This document shows, piece after piece, positions 48,140-60,740 of a stretch of 64,000 nt of DNA. Within the stretch, counting starts at the first letter, position 1. Every line of letters begins with the position of its first letter. This DNA is from Isoetes taiwanensis (Eukaryota; Streptophyta; Lycopodiopsida; Isoetales; Isoetaceae). The DNA is taken from assembly GCA_021234155.1 (NCBI GenBank), contig JAJEKV010000053.1:9683798-9747797 (forward strand), written 5' to 3'. The position numbers were made by a program, and so were the translations under genes. The notes beneath the pieces were generated by a model. The model had not been told where the DNA came from, did not search any database, and worked only from the letters and a program-made list of their open reading frames with translations.

Positions 48140-50690
48140 AGGAAGTTCAGGCCATCAGGGTATCATTGTGGAGCATCAATGGGAAAGCAAAAACAGCTCT
48201 TATTGACGTTCTCATATCTTGGGATGTGATGTTTCTGGTGGAAACTCATGAGCATGAAGAAGAAGGATTATCAGATTTACCAGGTTTTGTACTTCTGCAT
48301 TCAGTTTGAAATACTAAGGGATGGTGACGGAAAGGATTTGAACGAGTTGCTTGTTATGTCCAGGATACAATGACATAATATTTTAAAATCATTAGGAAAG
48401 ACTCATCTAAACAATATATCTGGCTGGAATTTAACAATGATAATAAGAGAACGTACATTGCGGGCTGTTACTTTTCGCCACGAGAATCTCCGACATATAA
48501 TGCTGACAAGATGGATAAGGATGATCCATTTCATTATTTGGAGAAGGAGGTTATGCAGTTAGATGAATTGGAAGATATTATTCTAATGGGGCATTCTAAT
48601 GGTAGAATTGCGCACAAACAGGCTTATATAGCGGCTGGTTATGGGGATCTCGTATGGACGGAAGGACTCGATGATGAGGAATTAAGAGAGGCGGGATTAT
48701 ATCGGGACACATAAGATGCAAATTAAGATGCGCAGCCGCAAGGTACTCACTTGTTAAATATGTGTAGTGGCTTGGGCTTGGTTGTCCTTAATGGCATTAA
48801 AAAATTTCCATTGTCTAGCAAGTGTATCTCGATTGGACCTACTGGCAGAGGGCTTAATGTCGTGGATTTAGCAATGACAATATATAAATGATTGATGATA
48901 TTTTGGATTTTTTCGTTGATGATTCTGTGGCCACATCTGATCACTATCCAATCGTTATGCATATACAAACTAACAGTTTGGCATTGAGTAAGGCAATTGA
49001 TAGGGGGCTGTTATGCACATGGGAGCAGCTAAAAGAGATATATACTTGCAGTATTGTGAGGACAAGCTAACAGCATATCATGGCCAGAAGGTGATGCAGT
49101 GGAATTGGATAGAATGATGATATCCATGCTTCTAAGGGTAGAAATGCATGTTTTTTATCTGGGAGGAGAGTGAAGGGGCTGCCACGCAATGGATGGTACG
49201 ACAAGGAATGCAAAGAGAAAAGGCTGGAATTTAAAGATGCATGCTTGGAGAAAAAACACCAAGTTAGGATGGAATATCGTAAGTACGGCGCAAAAAGAGA
49301 TTGTATTACAAACAAAAACAGGAAGTCTTGGTGGAGGATTTACTGAAGAATTCTAAAAAAAAATTGGGCTCACTTAAAAAATAAAAAGCAAAAGAGCTGC
49401 GCAATAGAAGTAGGGCAATTAATACAACAGGTGAGCAAATTGTATCACATTGAGGGATTGGATGACTAGATGGAAAAAACTGGACCCCTCTTAATATTTA
49501 CTGAGGAGGATATAATAGCAGGCATACAGAAGCTTTCTTGTGGTAAGGCAAAGGATGCTTTTGGGCTAGTATCAGAAATGGTGAAATGGGCAGGCCCGAC
49601 TACCACACAGGTTATCACTAAAATGATGAATGCAATTATGGTACATGGGTTTCCTCCATCATGGCAGATTAATCGGGTTACGCCTATCCATAAAACAGGA
49701 GATATTAAAGATCCAAATAATTATCGTATGGTGATGGTAAGCAGCCTTTTCTCTAAACTGTTTGCTACGATTATTGAGAAAAAATTAAGTGCATGGGCTG
49801 AAGAAAACAATATAAGGGCAATTGGACAGGCGGGTCTCAGGCCCCAGAAATCCACTCTTGATCACCTAGTTACCATTAGAGTTGTCACTGAATCTATTAA
49901 GAAAACTAAGAAACCGCTCTTTGCACTATTTGTGGATCTCACAAAAGCATTTGATATGCTGAGAAGGAAAAATATATGGGAATACATGGGCACTATTAGT
50001 GTGCCAATAGAGCTCAGGAATGCAGTAGCATCATTATATGAGAGGGTAATGGTACGATTATTATCCGCTTTGTATGACCAATGCCGAGATAAAACAGTTA
50101 GCAACATTGGGGTCAAGCAGGGATGCCCGCTTTCTCCCATGTTATTTGGCATCTATATTGATCAGCTAGAAGACTGATTGCAAAAAAATGGAGGGGCAGG
50201 CACCACAGTTGCAGGATATGTACTAAGTTTGCTCTTATTGTATGCGATGATATTGTAATTCTGGCTAGAACTGCAATTGACATGCAAAGACACATCAATG
50301 CACTATCTTCATTTTATGAGTATATGAGCATGTAGGTTAACTTAAGTAAAACTAAGATTTTGGTTTTTGGGATGAGGACACCAGATTTTCATTTTTTTTT
50401 ATAATGAGCAGGAAATTGAAATATGTGACACATATAAATATCTTGGGCTTATAGTGAATCATAACTATAGCTGGAATAAGGCGGTGGAATAGAGAACAAA
50501 TGCAGGGCTTAAAGCTCTATATGCAATGCAAAGGAAATGTAAAAAAGAGAGATTATGGATTGGAATCTGGAAAAAATGCTTTATGAAACATTGGTGCGTA
50601 CTGTAGTTCTCCATGGATGTGAAGCATGGGGACTAGGGCTTTCACTTGAGATGTGGAAGAGAGTGGAAAAAATACAGAAAAATTGTTGAT
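48140..50690 (+). pseudogene. LINE copy 5 ORF2: endonuclease and reverse transcriptase
   Basis: Endonuclease: LWSINGKAKTALIDV (about 48,165), DVMFLVETHEHEEEG, YIAGCYFSPRESPTYN (about 48,458), ILMGHSNGRI (about 48,580, where GDFN is expected) and SDHYPIVMHI (about 48,937). Reverse transcriptase: KLSCGKAKDAFGLVSEMVKW, TPIHKTGDIKDPNNYRMVMV, GQAGLRPQKSTLDH, ALFVDLTKAFDMLRR, GVKQGCPLSPMLFG (49,470-50,177). The YADD box near 50,238 has lost a base. The catalytic Asp of GDFN is read as His, so the endonuclease would be dead even without the stops. Similar to copy 3. Confidence 0.85.
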
Positions 50691-51294
50691 GGGACGTGCG
50701 CGGCTTTTCGAGCTGTGTTGGCCTCGACCATTGTTTGAATCTATTTCCAAAACTCTCTAACGCACGCTCTGGTTTGCTGGTGGGACGAGCATGGCTTGTT
50801 ACCAAGCCCGAGAACCTATTATATGCTTGTCGAGCCATGCCTGTGGCTGTAGTATCCGATCTCTGCACGGGGGTGGCATCTATGTACTCTGATATGGTTT
50901 GGGGACACCCCCAAACCATAGCATACTCCTTCAAGGTCAACTTGGCTGCCATGTCTGCCATGTCTAACATTGCTTAATTGTGTAACTGTTGGGTCCTGCC
51001 CGGGGTTCGTCTCTGAAAAATCTGGCAATTCTAAAAAAATTTCGATAACCAAAAAAATTCCCAGCGTCTTTTCAGGTCATTTCCGTAAAAAATTTTAAGG
51101 ATTTTCGGGAACTACCTATAAATTCGTGTATTTTCGGTAGCCTTAAATATAAGCAAGCATTTTACTAGTTGCAGCAGATTCTAATTTTGGACCTTGGTCT
51201 TGTCCCCAACCACCTTACATTGAATGTGATCCTGGACAACCTCAAACTTTAGACATATCTGAACTAGAACTAATGTGTTACCACTAGACCAAAT
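50690..51294 (-). other. Unrecognised fragment, possibly retrotransposon gag
   Basis: A sharp change in composition at 50,690. The minus strand has a 129-codon frame (50,970-50,581) starting LDMADMAAKLTLKEYAMVWG; only its first 95 codons lie in this fragment, the rest running into LINE sequence. No family recognised. 51,060-51,294 codes for nothing. Confidence 0.3.
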
Positions 51295-51730
51295 TGTAAT
51301 GTTCTTAATTGACATGCCCTTAACCAACTGGGCAAAACCGTGTAAATGTTTATGAGTAATCGCTTCTACATATTTATGCCGGTGTCATGGAACTCCCCAC
51401 AGCACATTCAAAAGATCCAATATTTGAGCAGTCAACCACGGGCCGTAGCAATCCCTCCCACTTGAACTATGCTCGCCCTCGAGCATCAAAGGTTATGATT
51501 TTACTAGTATACATTGGCTATGTAGTTACCAAGGTTACCAAGACTGTGCAAATTACTTAAACATATAGGCACCCATGGAGACTCGAACTCAAGACTTGCT
51601 CTGATATCAAATGTTGCATTCTTAATCGACATGTCTTTAAGCAACTGGGCAAAACGATTATAAGTAGTCCCTTCTATCCATTTATGTCGGTGTCTCGGGA
51701 ACGCCCCATAGGCATATTCACGTTTTTGTC
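51295..51730 (-). mobile_element. TRIM-like small LTR retrotransposon, decayed
   Basis: Two diverged direct repeats begin TGTAATGTTCTTAATTGACATG-like at 51,295 and TGTTGCATTCTTAATCGACATG-like at 51,612. They share AACTGGGCAAAAC and TTTATGCCGG/TTTATGTCGG. Left of the second is TTGATATCAGAGCAA on the minus strand (51,610-51,596), a mutated initiator-methionine primer site. Right of the first is a purine tract on minus (51,451-51,468, AAGTGGGAGGGAT). The interior of about 160 bp is far too short to code. The right end of the second LTR is unclear. Confidence 0.7.
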
Positions 51731-51909
51731 CACTTTGAAAAAGCTACAGATGGGTAGCCACAATTTTGAAGTCTTGCATTAACATTGTTATTTAGCATTC
51801 ATGATTCTTTTTGGATGGTGGTTTTCTTTGAGAAATAAGCTTGAAGCAAATGGCATTAGAAGTATCTATTCTATTTGTCATGCCAATCATAGTGCACCAT
51901 CAAATATAG

Positions 51910-53023
51910 CATTAGCTAGCCAGTCTTACTGAGAAGCAGTTGACATCATGGGCAGAACATACTGGTGTACGTGCTGTAGGACAGGCAGGCTTTCGTCCAT
52001 GACATTCTACAATAGACCATATTTTCACATTGCGCATGCTTATTGAACATAGTCGAAGTTTGAAACAAGACCTCTATATATGCTTTATGGATTTTACTTC
52101 TGCTTTTGATACAGTACCATGCGAGCTTCTTTGGCAGCGCTTGCAGGCACTTGGGGTTCCACAAGATCTTCAAAATGCAGTTTATCGGCTCTATGAAAGA
52201 GTTTTTGCTAAATTTCCAGCATGAGGTACTCAAATCACTAGCAATATTGGACTTCGTCAGGGTTGCCCTTTATCTCCTACACTCTTTGGCTTATACATTG
52301 ATCAATTGGAAGAATGGCTTGATAATCATGGCGGCAGAGGTCCACATTTGGCACACTATATCAGTAGGCAACTTATGTATGCTGATGATGTTTCACTTCT
52401 GGCACATACTGCTGCTAGTATGCAGCAACATTTATATGCTCTGCACAGTTTTTGTGAGAATACAGATCTGCATGTTAATCTCCAAAAGACCAAGCTTTTG
52501 GTAGTTCAATCTTCTCGTCACAATGTTCCCCCTATGCACTATGATAGCTGCGAAGTTGAAGTTGTAGATAGCTACAAGTATCTTGGTGTAGAATTCTGTA
52601 AGAACACACTTTGAGAACAGTGTATTACCAAGCGGGTGGCTGCTGGATGGAGAGCACTCTATGCAATGCAAAACAATTGTTTTCGCGCAGAAATTCATGA
52701 TTGGCCACGGAAAGCCCACTTGTTTCGGGCTTTGGTAGGGCATGTTTTACTGTATGGTTCTGAAGTGTGGGGGCCTGCCATTAGTGCTAGTGCTTGGGAG
52801 AGCTTGGAGCGGGTGCAAAAGTCCTTTCTCACTTACAGCCTCGGAGTTAAAACAATGGTGCCCTATGCTATTCTTTTACAAGAGACGGGTTTTTGGCCTC
52901 TTCAACATTCTGCCATGAAGCGCCATCTCCACTATATCTGCAAGGTGCACCACATGGATGATGTTAGGTATCCTGTTCCATTAGAGGCATATTGGAGTCT
53001 GAAACTGTCCTCATAAGGAAGTC
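51910..53023 (+). pseudogene. LINE copy 7 ORF2, left part (different subfamily)
   Basis: 5'-truncated. GVRAVGQAGFRP (about 51,965), DLYICFMDFTSAFDTVPCE (about 52,070), SNIGLRQGCPLSPTLFGLYI (about 52,240), QLMYADDVSLLAH (about 52,370), YKYLGVEFCKN, VLLYGSEVWGPAI and ICKVHHMDDVRYP. Two or three frame changes and stops. The DNA transposon at 53,024 interrupts it; the coding resumes at 60,838 in the same frame, apart from one TAA at the junction. Its sequence is more distant from copies 1-5, hence another subfamily. Confidence 0.85.
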
Positions 53024-53279
53024 CATGTCATTTGCCACCTTGGATAGCCCAAAATCCAAATTGCAATCTACAAATTTTGTCCTATTCACAAACCTAGATT
53101 TGACGTCAAAACGTCCGTGATTTCCCTATCTCAACTAACTCGTCTCATTTTTGTTGTACCCCCCACGTCATTTTTGATCCGGATGGTGCTCTCAGATTTT
53201 GCCAGGTCAGTGATCCCTTGTTAGCTCCGTTCATGCGCGCTTGATCCGGCATTGTGATCCAGCCCCAGCATAATCATGA

Positions 53280-55943
53280 GAAGAGAAAATATGTGTTTGA
53301 ATTTCAAAATTCGAATTTTTGGAGGTTTTCTAGACTTGATGATGCTTCATGGTCTGCTCTTATCGGGAGATGCCCTGAGGTATGGCAGAGATACGAATTG
53401 GTCTCCCCTCATCCAAATATGTGGAGACTTGGCGTATCCCAGGAGTTGGGTTCAATGCAGATAAGCAGAGGCTTAGAGGCTTGGGTGCAAAGCATGCAGA
53501 TTTATGGGCTGACGGAAGCATTTATCCAAAGGATCCTATCACTGGAAAACATCCAGATTTCAGGTCAGTAAGTGAACTTGTCTCATTTGCATGTGAAGGA
53601 AAATTGGGCTTGCTTGGTTACTGTGAAAATATGTTCAAGTGCATTAATCAGGTTTGCAGTCAGTTACACTTGTCTCTATTGACAATGAGAGGTAACGAAC
53701 ATAAACTAAAGATTCTTGAGTTTCAGATGTCACAATTGAGAGCAAAGGCTCATGATCTTGAGAGTACTTTAGCAAGAATGCATAACACATTGTCTTTGAG
53801 GGAGAACAAACTTAAGGAAATGGACTCTCTGTTGAAGTGTTTGAGGAGCAAGTACAATGATGCACTCCCTTGGGGCTAACAAATTTGAGAGGAGATTGAA
53901 TTGCTTGAAAAGGACACCTTCCAGCTGAGGGAGAGAATAAGAAAGAGCAAACCCATTGAAGATCTGAATCCTACTTGTGGTGCAGCCCGAAAAAGAATTT
54001 TTCGCAATAAAGCAAGCACTTAACTCCAAGAAGGATAAAGGAATTGTCAGAAAAAATGTAAGTAACATTGTTAAGACAATTGCATCTAAAGATGAATTGT
54101 TGGCCTTGTTTGCTGATCCAACAAATGTAGGTCTTCGAGTTAGTGTTTTAGAAATGGCCATGAAAGAGATTAGCAATAAAATTGATGGAGATGATGTGCA
54201 AGCAAAGATGTGATGCAAATGGAATTAGCAGGGGAAGGCTATAGACGCTTGTTCAAGACTTTTCATGTCGCTATTGGATCATTGGGAACCGTAGAGTGAT
54301 TCTTCCTCGCCCTTATGCAATTGAGAATATTAGAAGGAGAAGGAACCTTACTGTGGAAGATGTTTTTGGGAAGATGTACTCCATTGAAGCTGGTTGCATG
54401 CCGAATATTCAAGGTAAGAAGTCCGCTGCATGTGATGTGATTGGCTTGAATGACAAAAATAATGTTTGGTTTGATCTAGAGGCCGTGCTGAAATTTATGG
54501 TTATTTTTTACAATGTGGATGTGGCTAAAGTAGGAGACACCTTAGACATTTGCATCAAACTTGATGAGATGGAGTTGACAAGTCAAAAGAAGTTTGAGAG
54601 GGTCTCCCTAGTCTTCATGAACCATGCACTATCTGATGACTATCTAGAGAAGGGGCAGGTTCCAAAGTCAAGTAGGGATTTAGATTGGTTTTCTGTGCAG
54701 TCAGAGGAGCATACGTGGTGGCTTGGCATGTTTCAAGTTCGAAAAGAAAACTATGAGGTCTTGAAGTGGGTGTTAAACTTGACTGATATACCAAGACTAA
54801 TCGGTCTTTATGAAGCTGGAGAAAGGTTACAAGTGGAAGGTCATGGATCATTTAAAGTTAGGTTTCACCTTGCTGCAGATTTGAAAACAGAGAAGGCCTT
54901 GTATAATGTATCTTCTACACCAGCACAAACTTCCAAAAATTGTATATATTGTTCATTCACTTTGAAGAAGAAGAAGGGACAAAGTGTAAGTACATTGTCA
55001 TGCAACCAAAATCTGCCACCTAACAGAGATAAGGAAGACTCAAAAATGGATCCAAAGCCAATTCCGCTTTGAAAGGGTTCACCCGTACTACTCGATGCCA
55101 TGGTACGTGATCGTGAAAATGATACATAATAGTTGTTGTTATGTTTGGAACATTAGAGGCAAAAATGAAAGGGCAGCAGGTATTGAGCGTGTCGAGAAGG
55201 TGCTCTCTGATGCTGGATTACATGGGGGTTATGTGAAATTAGAACAAGATATGAAGACATCTACCAAAAACTCCAGGCCTGCAAAAGTATCCTTAGGTGG
55301 TGAAAAAGCAAAACACTTTTGCAAAGAAAAGATCCCAAAATTAAAAGGTACATTTGAATATGGTAAAAAGCTTGTTCTTGCTGAGAAGGATAGAACAGAT
55401 GGTGTTGATGCTGCTATAAGAAAAATGGAAGCATGGAATGCTTTTTCAATTTTCAATGCTTTGCTACAAAAGCAATGTTTCAGCAAACAAGATGTGGTGG
55501 AATTCAAAGTTTTGGTCACTAAATTCACTGAAGCATACATACAGGCATGGGGGGAGAGTGAGATTACTCATTACATACACTTATTGCATGCACATGGACC
55601 GTGGTTGGCTGAGAAGTTTGGCAGTTTGGCGGTTTGGAACGCACAAGGAATGGAAAAATCACACAAACAAGCCAAGCAAGCCTTCCATCGAGCAACACAA
55701 AGAGGTGGCTCCAGTTTCATGACCAAACCCTTACATCAAATGTGCCAATGGTTCTACAGACGACTAATAGCCAAGCACGAGAAGAATATTCGGCATCGAA
55801 AGGGTGCAAATTCAGCTCTTGATCTTGCTATGGTTGAACTGAAGAAGAGAAGGAGAGAGGCATGGACCAACTCAGAAGCACGTACAAAACTAGAGCAATG
55901 GAGATCAAAACGCATGAGAGTTGGAAGCAAATATGCAGTATGA
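53280..55943 (+). pseudogene. DDE-type transposase candidate, family not recognised
   Basis: Pieces in order: FEFQNSNFWRFSRLDDASW and DLWADGSIYPKDPITG (53,300-53,560); a Leu/Glu/Lys-rich coiled coil (about 53,690-53,870); FFAIKQALNSKKDKG to MAMKEISNKIDG (53,990-54,200); NLTVEDVFGKMYSIEAGC to DICIKLDEMEL (54,330-54,580); LTDIPRLIGLYEAG, KVRFHLAADLKTEKALYNVS, NCIYCS (to 54,960); and, after a frame change near 55,070-55,110, YVWNIRGKNERAAG, THYIHLLHAHGPW, WNAQGMEKSHKQAKQAFH, and a basic tail to a stop at 55,943. The order Asp (IKLDEME), Asp (LAADLK), CxxC, HxxH, then Glu (MEKSH) is the RNase H-like DDE layout with a zinc insertion known from several transposase superfamilies. The catalytic roles are inferred. 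Frame changes may be introns or decay. Confidence 0.5.
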
Positions 55944-56787
55944 AAAGGTGTGTCACATTCAATTCTCATACAGACTTGATTACTTGCAAGCTTGAGTAGT
56001 TTCAGGACAAATTTCTGTTGTAGTTTATGCACTTTGCTATGTCTGTACACTGACTATGTTTATACACATATTTTGTCAGGAACACTTGTGTGCTTTTGAA
56101 GAACCTTAAATCTGAGTGTAGTTTGTAGAGCAAGCTGTTGTGATTCAACTTTGAGATTGAACTTCAAATGGTTGCATCAAATTTATTTATCTCAGCTCGT
56201 GGTGATTTAAAAGTTAAATTGTCATATACCAAGTTAAATTTGATTAAAAATGTTTCTGCAGGAACACCAAGTTGTTGATTAAAAAGCTAAATTTGCATAT
56301 ACCTTTGCCCAATCAAAGTTTGTTGGATCTTTCCAAATAAATGCTCTAAATTCGTGAGGTATCAGACATTTTGCTAAGACATCTAAACTGAGAGTACAAA
56401 GGCAGCCTTTCATGTAACAGTACTTAAAGCTTGCTTCATTGTGCAATTTAAGGCAAGCATGTTAACAAGATATGTTTCTGCAGGAACACCAAAGTAAAAA
56501 CAATGACAAACCAGAGCCTGATACAACTATAAAGCAAGCTACATCTCAGTTTCTGTCTAAACTCGCATCAAATAATAAAACCATATTATATCATAAGGAA
56601 ACCATATTAACATTATATCAGGAAACTTGTACAGTTCAGTTTTTACATGCCAAAAAACTAAAGCATAAGATAGTATACCAAAAAACTAAAGCATAAGATA
56701 GTATGTTCTGGAGCCGAAAAAGTAACGAACATAAGATAGTATTTATAAAAGCAGATCAGCCCAAGGAGGTATCTTCAGCAGATCACT

Positions 56788-57045
56788 TCAATCCGGCATC
56801 TTCAGCTGTATTTTGAGGGCACCGTCTCCATCAACTTCAGTCTTCATCTTGAGAAGGCGTTCCTCATGGTAGCAGGAACGATTTACCCACTGCTGCACTT
56901 TTTCAGAAACTAAAGCTCCTTTGTCTTGCAAGATCATAACCTGAGAGCAACTAAACCGAGCTCTTACACTAATTTTTTGAAGACATGGAGAAGAACCGAC
57001 AGATTCCTCCATTGGCCTCTTCTGGGTGAGCTTCGTTCGCGCCAT
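56788..57045 (-). pseudogene. Short minus-strand exon candidate, unknown
   Basis: A frame from ATG about 57,045 (MARTKLTQKRPMEESVG) to a stop at 56,788 with FSCSQVMILQDKGALVSEKV. It could be a further exon or a separate gene of the DNA transposon. No domain recognised. The first five residues resemble the histone H3 start, but nothing after them does. Confidence 0.3.
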
Positions 57046-57321
57046 TACACTGTCGAGCAATGCAAACAGTTTGTGGAGCAACGCAATCAGAAACTTCGAA
57101 ATTTATGGGTCTAGATTTTGCATGCATAAATCACTACTATATAGATCCTACATAGACCAAGGACACTAAATACATCAATATCCTATATAGATCCTAAATA
57201 GGACACTAATGACCTATATAGGACACTAATGACACTAAGATCCTTAGAATATTAGAAAATTCATATTAGAAAATTCATATTAGAATATTAGAAAATTCAT
57301 ATTACATTTTTAAGCAAATTT

Positions 57322-57900
57322 GTGTGCCACATCATCTTACCATGTCATCATACACGTCATGCCATGTGTATCAAAATGCATGTGCCACATCATCTTACCA
57401 TGTCATCATACACGTCATGCCATGTGGACAAGTATAAGTTTTTTTTTTGGGGGTAGTCTATGTGGCAGTCCATGCCAAGTCATCAAACACGTGTTATGCC
57501 ATGTCATGTCAGTAGTCCATGTGGCAGTCCATGTAAGCAGTCCATGTGGAGTCCAAGTACATTTGGAAGTACAAGATGTCTAAGATATGGTGCTTGCCCA
57601 AGATATTCAAAAATTTATCCAATAAAACCCATGGTGCTCTGGACAAGTATAAGTTTTTTTTTTTTTTTTTTTTTTTTTTTTGGGGGTAGTCTATGTGGCG
57701 ATCCATGCCAGCATTCAATGAGCCAAGTCATCAAACACGTGTTATGCCATAGTCATAATCACCACATATTGTCATCATGTGCCAGTCCAAGCCATGTAAG
57801 TAGTCCATGTGGCATGCCATGTCAGTAGTCCATGTGGCATGCCATGTAAGCAGTCCATGTGGAGTCCAAGTGCATTTGGAAGTACAAGATGTCTAAGATA
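57322..57900. repeat. Nested tandem duplications rich in ATGCCATGTGG
   Basis: A 57-bp unit (TGCCACATCATCTTACCATG) at 57,324 and 57,381. A larger unit of about 210 bp, starting GGACAAGTATAAG plus a T run, at 57,425 and 57,637. The T run grew from 9 to about 23 between copies. Non-coding. Confidence 0.85.
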
Positions 57901-57944
57901 ATTAAAATTGAAATTCTAACAACCATGGTGCAACAGCAACAACA

Positions 57945-58160
57945 GAATTTCTAACTTAATGAGAGTAATTGATCATTCTGTTTAAACCTTGTGTCCATAA
58001 TGAGTTTAGTTAATTTCTTTTACATAAAAGAACATTGAGCATTTCCCCCGTTTAAAGTGAATTTCTAACTTAATAACAGTAATTGATCATTCTGTTTAAA
58101 CCTTGTGTCCATAAATAGTTTCCTAGTTAATTTCTATTACATAAAAGAACATTGCATTTG
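57945..58160. repeat. Tandem duplication, period 114 bp
   Basis: GAATTTCTAACTTAAT and the following 90 bp at 57,945 recur at 58,059 with small changes. No coding. Confidence 0.85.
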
Positions 58161-58734
58161 AAAAGTCTGAGTTCAAAATTAGTCTCTATCACCACATTGC
58201 AAGATGTACCATAATGTTCCCATTGCAAGATAACTCTTTTAGAATAATAGAATTTACAATCATTAGATCCCATATTATTTATTTAGTAAAACTTAATTCT
58301 AAGGTGAAAGTGCACAACCTTAACTTATCTAGGAAGATTTGGTATCTGAGTGATGGGCCCAAATTGTAAAGCAAAAAAAAGGAGAAGAACTTCAAGTGTA
58401 CTCCTCTTTCTTTTGTCAGGAGACGATGACAACTGCATTATTCGTAGCAAATTTCTTGCAAAGGGTGGGGATCACAACTAGTTATATATATTCGCTAAAA
58501 AGAGAGGAGAGAAAATATCCCAATTATTATGATTTAAAGTACAAATCTGCCTCAATGATTTTCAAGTGTAAGAACTTGGTTAAACCACTTAGTTTTTTCT
58601 TTTTGTTTGCCTTGTGAATGGAAGTGATTGCAGAAGGGAAAGACAATTAAAGAAAAAAGTGCAATCACTAAACAGATATGAAGGACAAAAACCAACAAGG
58701 AAGTCAGCATTCCAGGTACAAGGAGATCTGAAGA

Positions 58735-59061
58735 ATGAAGAAAAAGCAAAGCATTGTGAAAAATGAGTACGCTTTGGAAGCAGTGCAAGACATCGAGTCA
58801 CAAATCAGATGCTTCTTTGGGAACCGCAGATCAAGAGCTGATCCAAACATGCCAAACAAAGTTTATTACATAGATGCTTCTTTGGGAACCGCAGATCAAG
58901 AGTTGATCCAAACATGCCAAAGCGAGTTTATTACAAGATGGCAAGACATCTTTAGTCACAATGTCAATAAGGCAATAGAGAAGCAAAAATACAATTTCCA
59001 TTTATTGAGTAGCAGGGAATACATTGACAAATCAGGCATAATGCCTAATTACCTGTTATGA
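58735..59061 (+). pseudogene. Plus-strand ORF with a 65-bp internal duplication, unknown
   Basis: A frame of 108 codons. A 50-bp stretch starting AGATGCTTCTTTGGGAACCG at 58,807 recurs at 58,872 with one base changed. Because 65 is not a multiple of three the two copies are read in different frames. The second half (SLGTADQELIQTCQSEFITRW, then KQKYNFHLLSSREYIDKSG) looks like real protein; the first copy probably does not. Confidence 0.3.
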
Positions 59062-59127
59062 GTTGCCCATAATGGCACTTAACTTACGCAATTCCATTCC
59101 TAAACATGTCTCTTTGTAAAACATCAA

Positions 59128-60404
59128 CTACTTTTCAAAAGCAAGCTTTAGATTATGTGGCACTGTGCAATCTTTGCATTTAACTAGGCACTCTCTTCGG
59201 AAACCAACCTTCTTCTCGTCAAGTATGAAGTAGAAGTCAAAGTGGTTGTGAAGAGCCCCCAAAAGCTTCCGGCATTCCATCAAAGACCACTCCGCATCCA
59301 CATCCAACATTTCATTCATGTCATTTGTTATTTCAACCTCAGAATTGCATGGCAAAGAGTCCCACTTAAAGTTTGTACCAGAGGTATCCATGACCATCCA
59401 CCGTTCTTCCATATCCTTTTTTTTCTTTCCACATAGAAATTGCAATATAGAGTTTGCTTAGGAATTCTGTACCTGCAGATGATAAAATCAGACTAGTTAT
59501 ACTACCTCTTGGTATCTACACTGTGATGATCACTCAATAAATATATTCACCTGAAAAGGAGGCTACTTTTGTCGACTGCACATTCAGTAAGTTGCCCACC
59601 TGTTTCGTAAACCTTCTTATTCCATTCACCAATAAACAAACTGTCAACATCAGAATCACTTAAGTCCTGGAAGCTGAAACTTTGTGGTGCTCGCTTTATT
59701 CCCCTAACATCTTTAAACATGTATGCAAATAATTTGATTGGCATCAACAACTTAACACCACATCTCACTCCACCCCTCTCGGTTAGCATTCTTCCAATTT
59801 CCTTTGTTAGCATACATCGACATAGCGTCACCAACTCTTGGTCATAAAAGCTTTTCGATAAGTAATAAAGATCTGGTGCTGGAATTTCAGCCAATTGAGC
59901 ACCAATACCATTTGCAACACTATAATGATACTTATGAAACCAAATGCCACTTTCTTTGAGCAAAAGTGGTGGTATGTCAGCAAATAACAATTTGCCAACA
60001 CTGATGTGATGAACATGTAGTACACTTGTTATGCTTCTGGCTGAAACAGCTTCCTTAAAATTAGAAGAGCATATGCAGTTTACTTCCATCTTAGGAAATC
60101 CTGCTGTCCTACATATTTCCTCTTTCTGCATATCTTGTGCAGAGTATGCGTGAGCAACCAAAACCTCATCCACAATTTTTCCTGATTTGCTAAATACAAA
60201 ACCAAGTACCTGGGCTTTCCAGTGCATTTTTATGACATCTTCTTTTCGCCTCTTAACACCATGAGGTCCATATTTTCTGGGCAACATTGACACCCATGAC
60301 CCTACAGATATTTCCATGTCGATCCAACCACCTGTTGCATTTTTCCTGTTCCTCAATGTGACACTTCGAGGCTCTGAGCGCTTCATCCTATCACAAAAAA
60401 TCAT
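59128..60404 (-). pseudogene. Second gene of the DNA transposon, minus strand, unknown
   Basis: A 285-codon frame (60,404-59,547) ends at a good donor (TTTTCAG|GTGAAT, exon end 59,551). An acceptor (ATCTGCAG|GTAC) lies 78 bp further on at 59,473. A second exon (59,472-59,128) contains CGKKKKDMEERWMVMDTSG and CLVKCKDCTVPHNLKLAFEK. The phase of the join needs one extra or missing A in an A8 run near 59,420, so the gene may be slightly damaged. The first exon has GGWIDMEISVGSWVSMLPRK, WKAQVLGFVFSKSGKIVDEV, ISVGKLLFADIPPLLLKESG and TKEIGRMLTERGGVRCGVKL. No family recognised. It faces the transposase, so it is probably an accessory transposon protein. Confidence 0.45.
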
Positions 60405-60684
60405 ATTTTACATCAGAATACAAAAATTTCTTACCTTGAACGAATATGCAAGAACAACATAAAGAACATCATAAAGGAAACTTGCGAAAACATAAATTGC
60501 AATGGAAGCTCACCTGAACTGTGAAGATTGCTCTGGAAGACCTGCTCTGGAAGATTGCTCTTTCAAGACCTGCTATGCTACCACCCTGCCGAATCTTACA
60601 CTGATAGTACAAAAATCAACACCCTACTTCTACTCATCAAAAGAGAAGAAAGAATTTTCTTTGAATGCCGTCTTCTCTGCAAAC

Positions 60685-60740
60685 ACGTACAGGGAGGGGA
60701 GGGAGAGGCGAGGCGAGGCGGAGGCGGAGGGGGGAACGAA
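60685..60740 (+). other. G-rich tract
   Basis: Runs GGGAGGGGAGGGAGAGGCG, then GCGGAGGGGGGAACG, able to form a G-quadruplex on the plus strand, near the right end of the DNA transposon and upstream of its minus-strand gene. Confidence 0.5.

Noticed and set aside
56788-57045. Histone H3 gene (starts MARTK)
   Set aside because: Only the first five residues match; the rest has no histone sequence.
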